Source: Mactromeris polynyma
Lineage: Eukaryota; Mollusca; Bivalvia; Venerida; Mactridae
Reading direction: 5' to 3'
NCBI GenBank assembly: GCA_032209605.1
Contig: JASFXZ010000001.1
Span: forward strand, 14,340,256-14,404,255
Length of the DNA: 64,000 bases
A program made the position numbers and the translations under genes. Positions 9,415-20,818 of the stretch are shown here, in pieces (the stretch's first letter is position 1; every line of letters begins with the position of its first letter). The notes beneath the pieces were generated by a model. That model did not search any database. It saw only the letters and a program-made list of their open reading frames with translations, and was not told the DNA's origin.

Positions 9415-10238
9415 GTTGAAGTAAAAGTACTGTATAACTTGTTGTGAATGAAGGTTGAAGTAAAAGTACTGTATAACTTGTTGTGAATGAAGGTTGAAGT
9501 AAAAGTACTGTAGAACTTGTTGTGAATGAAGGTTGAAGTAAAAGTACTGTATAACTTGTTGTGAATGAAGGTTGAAGTAAAAGTACTGTATGACTTGTTG
9601 TGAATGAAGGTTGAAGTAAAAGTACTGTATAACTTGTTGTGAATGAAGGTTGAAGTAAAAGTACTGTATAACTTGTTGTGAATGAAGGTTGAAGTAAAAG
9701 TACTGTATAACTTGTTGTGAATGAAGGTTGAAGTAAAAGTACTGCATGACTTGTTGTGAATGAAGGTTGAAGTAAAAGTACTGCATAACTTGTTGTGAAT
9801 GAAGGTTGAAGTAAAAGTACTGCATAACTTGTTGTGAATGAAGGTTGAAGTAAAAGTACTGTATAACTTGTTGTGAATGAAGGTTGAAGTAAAAGTACTG
9901 TATGACTTGTTGTGAATGAAGGTTGAAGTAAAAGTACTGTATGACTTGTTGTGAATGAAGGTTGAAGTAAAAGTACTGTATAACTTGTTGTGAATGAAGG
10001 TTGAAGTAAAAGTACTGTATAACTTGTTGTGAATGAAGGTTGAAGTAAAAGTACTGTATGACTTGTTGTGAATGAAGGTTGAAGTAAAAGTACTGCATAA
10101 CTTGTTGTGAATGAAGGTTGAAGTAAAAGTACTGTATGACTTGTTGTGAATGAAGGTTGAAGTAAAAGTACTGGATAACTTGTTGTGAATGAAGGTTGAA
10201 GTAAAAGTACAGCATAACTTGTTGTGAATGAAGGTTGA
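9415..10238. repeat. 39-bp minisatellite, about 21 copies
   Basis: The unit is GTTGAAGTAAAAGTACTG then (T/C)AT(A/G)ACTTGTTGTGAATGAAG. It is very homogeneous, the main variation being TATAAC / TATGAC / CATAAC. Because 39 is divisible by 3, the frame is kept: two minus-strand frames run through the whole array (13-residue repeats TFIHNKLYSTFTS and NLHSQQVIQYFYF). Two overlapping open frames with equal conservation point to a stop-free repeat unit and not to a protein. Nothing resembling a promoter or splice signal flanks it. Confidence 0.97.
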
Positions 10239-10506
10239 TTGTTTTGTTGAACACATTTTTATTAATATTAATATTTGTATTGGTTATTTTCAACAAAAGT
10301 GGAGAAATGTATTCTAAATTGTTTTTTTCAGCTATGAGTTAAAAAAACCTTTTGAGAATATAATAAATGGAGAGATAATGAAAGCACAAGATGTTGAAAA
10401 AGCATCTTCAAACCATTATAATGCCATACTAATATGCATCTATGTATAGCGTCATCAGGCGGATTGGTGCTCGGCAGTCTGATCGAAAAAAATCTTAAAA
10501 TGTAAA

Positions 10507-10830
10507 AGATCCACAGTAATGATGCTAAAACATAACGACATTGGCCCATTTAGCCGATGACTATGTGATCAGGCAACGAATGACCATGTTCAAAATGTGA
10601 TATAATCATTAAACCTAGTCATTTATTCGGTACTATATGCTGTTTTGTTAGCTAGAAGTTTATATTTTATGTCTTGATGTACAATGTCTTTATTTGTGGT
10701 AAGAAATATGTTGTAGATACAAAAGATAAATCGTGACACTTTGTTTTTTCGTTGACTGGTAGACAGATATCGAGAAAGGAACATGTCGCTAAACAAAGAT
10801 GGAAATTGGTATGGCTCAAATACTTACAAC
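10507..10830 (+). repeat. diverged dispersed repeat, copy 1 (pair with 11945-12245)
   Basis: Ordered blocks are shared with 11945-12245: AATGATG-TAAAACATAAC, ACATTGGCCCATTTAGCCGA, AATGACCATGTTCAAAA, CTAGTCATTTA, ACTTTGTTTTTT, GACTGGTA and GAAATTGGTATGG. Indels separate the blocks. The identity looks like that of an old interspersed repeat and not a recent duplication. No coding potential is seen. Confidence 0.75.
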
Positions 10831-11764
10831 TTAGTCTAGACGTAAAATTATTAATGGAAAATAAGGTGGTGGGTTTCTTTTTCTAAGTTTATATTTTTGG
10901 ACATAAAAATGTACGTAATCTATAAAGTCGGCAAACAACTGTAAAGAAAAAAAATATGATTTAACGAAATCTGTATTACGAATAGCTGAATTACTTGATA
11001 TACAGAATGATAGTGATCTTATAGGTTGGAGAGTTCATCGGCTGGGATTGTCTTACATATATACACATACATACGCATGTATATATGAAACAACTATTTC
11101 AAATATTACTCCTTAGCAATGTGATCTTTTAAAGTCAACACAGTGAACACTATAATTATGACTTTTTCATCAACTTCCTTGGGTGATAAGTAAATGTCAT
11201 TACTCGTCATTGCAAGATCAATACCAAACACTTATTTCTATTGGTGCCCCTACAACTTTGATTGTACACAATCTATGTAGAACTCACGGTACTTTGAGTC
11301 TATACAATCTTTGGTTGAGGATCATATGTCGACATTGTTCGGGTTAGTCTTTGTGCCTTTCCGGGAATTTCCGTAGACAAAAAACTAACAATCAGGATTG
11401 CTTGTCAAACAATTAGTATACATGATGTAACATTCCCCCACACCACTTTTGCTTGTGTTTGGTATATAAACTTCCTCAATTATTTAAGACTTGTTTTTAA
11501 ATTTGCATACATTTAAGGAAGGTAATTCAACACACTGGTGCAGTCTGGTGCTTACTAAAATTGGAATAGTAGGAACATAACATTTTTTATTAACTTCTTA
11601 TTCTGATAACAATATGATACTAAATGGAATCATAATACGCTCCCTGTCTGGTTTCGTCGTGTTTAAAAAACGTACTGAATAGAAAACACATTAGACAAAA
11701 ATAGAATTTCATCAACCTTACTAGAGTTTAGTAATTAAGGATCGTGGTAAGAACCTATTTGTAG

Positions 11765-11940
11765 TAAGAAATATCTTGAAAAAATATGATCAGCGCAATT
11801 TAAAGGTTAAGACTTGCTGTGCAACAATTGCCGAGATCTTACGATTGCGGGTCACTCCAGATCAAAAATGGATTTCGGTGAATTCACCGAAATTTAGTGG
11901 ATTTCGGTAAGGAAATGTACCCTTTACCGAAATAAACCAA
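11765..11940 (+). repeat. dispersed repeat family, copy C
   Basis: Starts AAGAAATATCTTGAAAAAAT like copy A and includes GCCGAGATCTTACGATTGCG and GTCACTCCAGATC like copy E. It contains a perfect 22-bp palindrome at 11872-11893 (arms ATTTCGGTGAA / TTCACCGAAAT). The copy stops after the CCTTTACCGAAA block and abuts the repeat beginning at 11945. Confidence 0.75.
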
Positions 11941-11944
11941 GTCT

Positions 11945-12245
11945 GAAAATGTCAAAATCCCCGATAATGATGTTAAAACATAACCACATTGGCCCATTTA
12001 GCCGATTAAGCCGATGTGTCACGTAGCCAATGACCATGTTCAAAAGCTGACAAAATTAAATCTAGTCATTTACTGTGTTGTTTATGTTAACTAGTATGTC
12101 TTGCTGTATAAAGCCTTTGTTTCTAGGAAGAAAGATATAGATACGAACTTTGTTTTTTTCCTGACTGGTATGTAGGTTTTCGAAAAATGTGCCTGATGCC
12201 ACACATAGATAGAAATTGGTATGGTCTAGCAGCTGCTTAAATACT
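11945..12245 (+). repeat. diverged dispersed repeat, copy 2
   Basis: Partner of 10507-10830 with the same ordered blocks; it ends near GAAATTGGTATGGTCTAGCA. It lies directly downstream of dispersed repeat copy C, so the two may be parts of one longer element. Confidence 0.7.
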
Positions 12246-14194
12246 AAATGTTGGGCGGAACGTATAACCTAAACTCTACCCAAATCTAAGCCTTAAATCT
12301 AATTATATTCAACCAAACTTGGTATTGTCACGTATCTAATACTAGAGACCCGTGGTATTGTTAATCATACATCGGCAATTGGGAGAGGCATATTTTATAA
12401 GGAGAGAGGATGACAGAGATCTATGATATTGTACATAACTTGCGTAAAAACGTTGTGGATTACGATTTTATACGGTGTGCGTAGATTGCAAAACACTATT
12501 ACAAATAAAAAGAAAACCATGCCCAGACCGAGTTCATTCAATTCAAGCGACCCAAATAATAGTATGCTTGAAAATTCTGCCCAAATAACCATTTATTTAC
12601 TTATTTAAAGAAGATTTAAGTACACGTGGAGTAGATATGGTGGATTTTAGTAAATTTGGATTTTCCGCGTAGCCTATAAATAAGCACTCCGTAATGTGAT
12701 TAGTCATAGACCTTATAGTCTATAACTACATGTATATATTGTCTCAGTCGTTAAATTGCAAGTTTATTTTAATTTTTTTATTTCATATCTATTTATGCGA
12801 TTTAAACAATATGACAGTATTAGATATATAAATCTTGAAATATGGTATAGATCTACTTTCAGACGCAGTTGGTAAGGCAAACATTAGTATATTCATCTCG
12901 TTTTTGGACGGTACCGCTCAGGCACCGTCTATAGTAGTGTGTCAATTTGAAAGGCATACAACAATTGGTTCCCATTTCCAAAACAGACAAAAGGCTGAAA
13001 GCCGGTAACAAGCCAAACACGTCCCTATCCTAATTACTCCGCAACGAAGTAGTTCCAAAGTTTACCGAACGAAATAATATCATAAACGTTTCAATAAAAT
13101 GAAATGTTGTAAAGTTGACCTGCTAAAGTGGTTTGTGAACTAGTTAGCTGTGGAGTTCAGATGGGTTTTAAAGTAATGTATTAATACACACGAATTTGTT
13201 AACAGTTTTGGGTGTGCTCATAATAAAATTTAATGAACGAAAAATGTTTGTCTCTTTTATATTTTTTAAAGATGATTCATTCTTGTACTTCATTCATGTA
13301 TTACTTACTAAATGTATATCTTGTTTTATTCCTTATTAATTTCATAAATCGTCATCGTTTTGTAAAATGCATATTTTAAGAGTGTCGACTGTTTTCGTTT
13401 AGTACAGATTCTTACTTTTTGCCGGTTGGTGAAACTACGTGACAGAAATGCAATCAGACGGGTACCCTACCATATCGTAGATATGGTCTCGTTGTGCACG
13501 ACTACGAAAATTATCGGTGTCATATTTCTATGTTCATCTCATTCTGTGCTTGGAAAATTAATTGGAAAATACCCCACTACAACAAGATAACTCATAACCT
13601 ATTTAAGCTAGTGTTATCATAACTTTATGCCTGGGCATACTGATTTTACTCTAAGTCCGTGCTGATATAATTTAATATGTCATTTTATAATTAAATATTC
13701 ACAAACGTTACATAAAGGGTCTGGTTTCTTTGTATTTCATTTATTTGCAACCGTGACAAACATGTCACTTGTTTTACAATTTTAAGGTTCTAACATTATA
13801 ACCGACCATTTTTCTTTTTTTCGGTTTGAAAATATAGCATTTCTAGAACAAGTCGGATTGAAGATCTCTCGGAAAAATGTTTACTATTTTTTCAATATTT
13901 TTTTATTCTTTTTCGCATTTCTGTCTTATGTTTTAGTTTTATTCCATTTTCAATGCAAACTTACAAATACTTTGATATTATAAAACTGTTTAGGTACAAA
14001 ACGGAAACTTGTAGGCAACGAGTTGCCAGCTTGGCTACAGAGACGAGTGGTACCGTCCCACAGCACTTTTGTGCTTTGATAATACAAGCTTGTCAATATT
14101 ACATTAATAAGAATAGCGCCTCTGTCGTGATCAAAATGTTTTCTTTGGAAACATAACACCATTGCAATAGTTGTGTTCATTACTTTGCTACAGA
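12246..14194. other. AT-rich DNA, no recognised gene
   Basis: Only short frames under 85 codons, none with recognisable motifs. A short palindrome CCATATC-GTA-GATATGG is at about 13470-13486. I see nothing else. Confidence 0.5.
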
Positions 14195-14340
14195 GAACCA
14201 ATCCGCGTCAAGGTTACAAACGTTGTTCGGTTGAAGAGAAGTTGGTTTAACCGTTAACGAAATATTTGATTGGTTTACACACCGCTGTCAATCAAATACT
14301 GTAGGCATGTTAGTACGGCTGTGCCGATAAGGGTTACATT
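14195..14340 (+). repeat. dispersed repeat family, copy D (3' part)
   Basis: Matches the 3' half of copies A and E: CGCGTCAAGG, ACGTTGTTCGGTTGAAGAGA, GTTTACACACCGCTG and CATGTTAGTACGGCTG-GCC. The palindromic 5' half is missing. Confidence 0.7.
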
Positions 14341-14932
14341 CACTTGATGTTCCAACTTAAAACAGGCATATTCGGCTGTCCACGGAAGCAGAAATGACGT
14401 CACAAACCACTTGGTTTCCCTCATTTATAATGTATCTCTTTACTCTTAGGTTTAGGAATATGTTACACAATAAATCTTCCATTGTATTTGTGTACGATAC
14501 AGACATTATAATATTAAAGCTTAACACAGCCGTGACTTTTAAAGTTTAAAACAATAAATCAAATTAAAGTTTTTTCTATTTTTCTAAATCAAGGAAATCC
14601 GAATTAATGATAGCAGTTTATAATTTATTACTTTTTAATACCATTATGTTGTCAAATGTTACATTACGAGGTAAACTAATGCTCTGGCATTATAGCAAAG
14701 TCGACAAAATATCATTTCATCAAGAGTTTGTTGAATTATGGAATTAATTTGAATCAATCCTGTTTACACGTATTTTCAGTTAAGTTCAATGGATTCTGCA
14801 TCACTTCGACAAGTGAGGTACAAATGTTCTTCAGTTATTACATTTTTACATAGAACACATACTTTATAAAAATACTTTTACACAGAACAATAGCATCGTC
14901 GTCTTTAACAGATTGGTTTACTGAGTGCATAT
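14341..14932. other. AT-rich spacer, no feature seen
   Basis: No open frame of note and no repeats recognised before the TG-rich array. Confidence 0.5.
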
Positions 14933-17900
14933 GTGAGATATGGATTAGTTGTGTAGATTATTTTTTTGAGATATGGATTAGCTGTGTAGATGTGTGTGTG
15001 AGATATGGATTAGCTGTGTAAGTGTGTGTGTGAGATATGGATTAGCTATGTAGATGTGTGTGTGTGATATGGATTAGCTATGTAGATGTGAGTGTGAGAT
15101 ATGGATTAGCTGTGTAGATGTGTGTGTGAGATATGGATTAGCTATGTAGATGTGAGTGTGAGATATGGATTAGCTGTGTAGATGTGTGTGTGAGATATGG
15201 ATTAGCTTTGTAGATGTGTGTGTGTGTGATATGGATTAGCTATGTAGATGTGTGTGTGATATGGATTAGCTATGTAGATGTGTGTGTGTGATATGGATTA
15301 GCTATGTAGATGTGTGTGTGTGATATGGATTAGCTATGTAGATGTGTGTGTGTGATATGGATTAGCTATGTAGATGTGTGTGTGTGATATGGATTAGCTA
15401 TGTAGATGTGTGTGTGAGATATGGATTAGCTATGTAGATGTGTGTGTGTGATATGGATTAGCTATGTAGATGTGTGTGTGTGATATGGATTAGCTGTGTA
15501 GATGTGTGTATGAGATATGGATTAGCTATGTAGATGTGTGTGTGTGAGATATGGATTAGCTATGTAGATGTGTGTGTGAGATATGGATTAGCTATGTAGA
15601 TGTGTGTGTGTGATATGGATTAGCTGTGTAGATGTGTGTGTGAGATATGGATTAGCTATGTAGATGTGTGTGTGTGAGATATGGATTAGCTATGTAGATG
15701 TGTGTGTGAGATATGGATTAGCTATGTAGATGTGTGTGTGAGATATGGATTAGCTATGTAGATGTGTGTGTGTGAGATATGGATTAGCTATGTAGATGTG
15801 TGTGTGTGATATGGATTAGCTATGTAGATGTGTGTGTGAGATATGGATTAGCTATGTAGATGTGTGTGTGAGATATGGATTAGCTATGTAGATGTGTGTG
15901 TGAGATATGGATTAGCTATGTAGATGTGTGTGTGAGATATGGATTAGCTATGTAGATGTGTGTGTGTGAGATATGGATTAGCTATGTAGATGTGTGTGTG
16001 AGATATGGATTAGCTATGTAGATGTGTGTGTGTGAGATATGGATTAACTATGTAGATGTGTGTGTGAGATATGGGTGAGCTATGTAGATGTGTGTGTGTG
16101 AGATATGGATTAGCTATGTAGATGTGTGTGTGTGAGATATGGATTAACTATGTAGATGTGTGTGTGAGATATGGGTGAGCTATGTAGATGTGTGTGTGTG
16201 AGATATGGATTAGCTATATAGATGTGTGTGTGTGAGATATGGATTAACTATGTAGATGTGTGTGTGAGATATGGGTGAGCTATGTAGATGTGTGTGTGTG
16301 AGATATGGATTAGCTATGTAGATGTGTGTGTGTGAGATATGGATTAACTATGTAGATGTGTGTGTGAGATATGGGTGAGCTATGTAGATGTGTGTGTGTG
16401 AGATATGGATTAGCTATGTAGATGTGTGTGTGAGATATGGGTGAGCTATGTAGATGTGTGTGTGTGAGATATGGATTAGCTATGTAGATGTGTGTGTGGT
16501 ATATGGTTTAGCTGTGTAAGTGTGTGTGTGAGATATGGATTAGCTGTGTAAGTGTGTGTGTGAGATATGGATTAGCTGTGTAAGTGTGTGTGTGGTATAT
16601 GGTTTAGCTGTGTAAGTGTGTGTGTGAGATATGGATTAGCTGTGTAAGTGTGTGTGTGGTATATGGTTTAGCTGTGTAACTGTGTGTGTGGTATATGGTT
16701 TAGCTGTGTAAGTGTGTGTGTGAGATATGGATTAGCTATGTAAGTGTGTGTGTGAGATATGGATTAGCTGTGTAAGTGTGTGTGTGAGATATGGTTTAGC
16801 TGTGTAAGTGTGTGTGTGAGATATGGATTAGCTGTGTAAGTGTGTGTGTGGTATATGGTTTAGCTGTGTAAGTGTGTGTGTGGTATATGGTTTAGCTGTG
16901 TAAGTATGTGTGTGAGATATGGATTAGCTATGTAAGTGTGTGTGTGAGATATGGATTAGCTGTGTAAGTGTGTGTGTGGTATATGGTTTAGCTGTGTAAG
17001 TGTGTGTGTGAGATATGGATTAGCTGTGTAAGTGTGTGTGTGGTATATGGATTAGCTGTGTAAGTGTGTGTGTGGTATATGGATTAGCTGTGTAAGTGTG
17101 TGTGTGGTATATGGTTTAGCTGTGTAAGTGTGTGTGTGAGATATGGATTAGCTATGTAGATGTGTGTGTGAGATATATGGATTAGCTATGTAGATGTGTG
17201 TGTGAGATATGGATTAGCTATGTAGATGTGTGTGTGTGAGATATGGATTAGCTATGTAGATGTGTGTGTGAGATATGGGTGAGCTATGTAGATGTGTGTG
17301 TGAGAGATATGGATTAGCTATGTAGATGTGTGTGTGAGATATGGATTAGCTATGTAGATGTGTGTGTGAGATATGGATTAGCTATGTAGATGTGTGTGTG
17401 TGAGATATGGATTAGCTATGTAGATGTGTGTGTGTGAGATATGGATTAGCTATGTAGATGTGTGTGTGAGATATGGATTAGCTATGTAGATGTGTGTGTG
17501 AGATATGGGTGAGCAATGTAGATGTGTGTGTGTGAGATATGGATTAGCTATGTAGATGTGTGTGTGTGATATGGGTGAGCTATGTAGATGTGTGTGTGAG
17601 ATATGGATTAGCTATGTAGAGGTGTGTGTGAGATATGGATTAGCTATGTAGATGTGTGTGTGAGATATGGATTAGCTATGTAGATGTGTGTGTGTGAGAT
17701 ATGGATTAGCTATGTAGATGTGTGTGTGAGATATGGATTAGCTATGTAGATGTGTGTGTGAGATATGGATTAGCTATGTAGATGTGTGTGTGAGATATGG
17801 ATTAGCTATGTAGATGTGTGTGTGAGATATGGATTAGCTATGTAGATGTGTGTGTGAGATATGGATTAGCTATGTAGATGTGTGTGTGAGATATGGATTA

Positions 17901-20480
17901 GCCATGTAGATGTGTGTGTGTGAGATATGGATTAGCCATGTAGATGTGTGTGTGTGAGATATGGATTAGCCATGTAGATGTGTGTGTGTGAGATATGGAT
18001 TAGCTATGTAGATGTGTGTGTGTGAGATATGGGTGAGCTATGTAGATGTGTGTGTGAGATATGGATTAGCTATGTAGATGAGTGTGTGAGATATGGGTGA
18101 GCTATGTAGATGTGTATGTGGTTGATATAGATAGGCTGTGCAGATGTGTGTGTGAGGTATGGAATAGCTATGTAGATGTTTCTGGGAGATATGGATTACC
18201 TGTGTAGATGTTTGTGTGAGGTATTGAATAGCTATGTAGATGTTTCTGTGAGATATGGATTAGCTGTGTCGATGTGTGTGTTAGATATGGATTAGCTGGT
18301 AGATGTTTGTGTGGTATATGGTTTAGCTGTGTAAGTGTGTGTGTGTGATATGGGTGAGCTATGTAGATGTGTATGTGGTTGATATAGATAGGCTGTGCAG
18401 ATGTGTGTGTGAGGTATGGATTAGCTGTGTAGATGTTTGTGTAAGATATAGATTAGCTGTGTAGATGTTTGTGTGAGGTATGGAATAGCTATGTAGATGT
18501 TTCTGGGAGATATGGATTAGCTGTGTAGATGTTTGTGTGAGGTATGGAATAGCTATGTAGATGTTTCTGGGAGATATGGATTACCTGTGTAGATGTTTGT
18601 GTGAGGTATTGAATAGCTATGTAGATGTTTCTGTTAGATATGGATTAGCTGGTAGATGTTTGTGTGGTATATGGTTTAGCTGTGTAAGTGTGTGTGTGAT
18701 ATGGATTAGCTGTGTAGATGTGTGTGTGAGATATGGATTAGCTGCGTAGATGTGTGTGTGTGATATGGATTAGCTATGTAGATGTGTGTGTGAGATATGG
18801 ATTAGCTATGTAGATGTGTGTGTGAGATATGGATTAGCTATGTAGATGTGTGTGTGAGATATGGATTAGCTATGTCGATGTGTATGTAAGATATGGTTTA
18901 GCTGCGTAGATGTGTGTGTGTGATATGGATTAGCTATATAGATGTGTGTGTGAGATATGGATTAGCTGTGTAGATGTGTGTGTGTGATATGGATTAGCTA
19001 TGTAGATGTGTGTGTGATATGGATTAGCTATGTAGATGTGTGTGTGTGATATGGATTAGCTATGTAGATGTGTGTGTGATATGGATTAGCTATGTAGATG
19101 TGTGTGAGATATGGATTAGCTGTGTAGATGTGTGTGTGTGATATGGATTAGCTATGTAGATGTGTGTGTGATATGGATTAGCTATGTAGATGTGTGTGAG
19201 ATATGGATTAGCTGTGTAAGTGTGTGTGTGAGATATGGATTAGCTATGTAGATGTGTGTGTGAGATATTTTGATTAGCTATGTAGATGTGTGTGTGAGAT
19301 ATTGATTAGCTGCGTAGATGTGTGTGTGTGATATGGATTAGCTGCGTAGATGTGTGTGTGTGATATGGATTAGCTATGTAGATGTGTGTGTGAGATTTGG
19401 ATTAGCTGCGTAGATGTGTGTGTGTGATATGGATTAGCTATGTAGATGTGAGTGTGAGATATGGATTAGCTGCGTAGATGTGTGTGTGTGATATGGATTA
19501 GCTATGTAGATGTGTGTGTGTGATATGGATTAGCTATGTAGATGTGTGTGTGAGATATGGATTAGCTATGTAGATGTGTGTGTGAGATATGGATTAGCTA
19601 TGTAGATGTGTGTGTGAGATATGGATTAGCTGCGTAGATGTGTGTGTGTGATATGGATTAGCTATGTAGATGTGTGTGTGTGATATGGATTAGCTATGTA
19701 GATGTGTGTGTGTGATATGGATTAGCTATGTAGATGTGTGTGTGTGATATGGATTAGCTATGTAGATGTGTGTGTGTGATATGGATTAGCTGCGTAGATG
19801 TGTGTGTGTGATATGGATTAGCTATGTAGATGTGTGTGTGTGATATGGATTAGCTATGTAGATGTGTGTGTGAGATATGGATTAGCTATGTAGATGTGTG
19901 TGTGAGATATGGATTAGCTATGTAGATGTGTGTGTGAGATATGGATTAGCTGCGTAGATGTGTGTGTGATGTATGGATTAGCTGTGTCATTGTGTGTTTG
20001 TGTGATACAGGTTGGCTATGTGGATATGCATGAGAGATAGGGGTAGGTTGTGTAGATGTGCGTGTGAGATACAGGTTGGCTGTGCGGATGTGTGTGTGTT
20101 ATGCAGGTTGGCAGTGTGGATGTGCGTGTGAGATAGAGTTTGACTATGAAGATGCGTGTGAGATATACATATTGACTGTGTAGATGTGCGTGTGAGATAC
20201 AGGTTAACTGTGTAGATATGCGTGTGTGTGATGAGGGTTAGCTGTGTAGATGTGTGTTAGTGAGACAGGTGTTAGCTGTATTGATGCATGTGGGAGAGAT
20301 ACAGGTTAGCTGTGTGGATGTGTGCGTGAGAGATACAGGTTAGCTGTGTAGGTGTGTGTGAGATAGTGGGTTGCTGTATAGATGTGTGTGTGTGTGTGAT
20401 ACAACTTAGCTGAGTGGATGTGTGTGTAAGATAGGTGTTATCTGTGTTTAAATGGTTGGATGTGTGCATGTGGATATGTG
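14933..20480. repeat. 32-34 bp TG-rich minisatellite, about 5.5 kb
   Basis: The unit is GAGATATGGATTAGCTATGT then AGATG(TG)n. Its length varies because the TG run holds four to six repeats, and the junction is either TGAGATATGG or TGTGATATGG. It has visible domains. The variant GTGTAAGTG with GGTATATGGTTTAGC dominates about 16490-17150. A GGGTGAGC variant is interspersed at about 16070-16450. A strongly diverged patch (AGATGTTTCTGGGAGATATG) lies at about 18100-18700. The right edge from about 19960 decays into GATACAGGTTGGCTGTG-like copies. This is a microsatellite nested in each unit of a minisatellite. Short frames within it are not genes. Confidence 0.96.
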
Positions 20481-20818
20481 TTTAAATGGCATTCATGCAA
20501 TATGTAGCACGTTTGATAAACATTTTGCGTTCGTCATTTGCAATGATATTTGAATGGGTTCCTTTAACACAGATCAGTGTGAATTATATATGTTGGTCAA
20601 AACTGCTAACTCGCCAATTATATTCTAAATCTCATGATCTTTCCTAAAAGGCTACATGATATAATATGTGTTACACTAAGCTTTATCATTCATTATTCAA
20701 CTTAATTATCGATGGTGTCCTGTTACAAATGTGTTCATCGTTTCAGATCACTTTGTGATAAGTTTCTCAAAATACAAATGACAAGTTAGCTCTGTTGACC
20801 GGTAAAGATAGACTATGT
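20481..20818. other. AT-rich spacer between two arrays
   Basis: About 340 bp of apparently unique sequence separating two long arrays; no gene, no repeat. Confidence 0.5.

Noticed and set aside
9321..10296. 311- and 300-codon minus-strand repetitive proteins
   Set aside because: Two overlapping frames of the same 39-bp array are equally open; there is no start context, splice signal or non-repetitive domain.
14933..20480. Telomeric or interstitial telomere-like array
   Set aside because: The unit is GATATGGATTAGCTATGTAG plus TG repeats; there are no consecutive TTAGGG-type hexamers.
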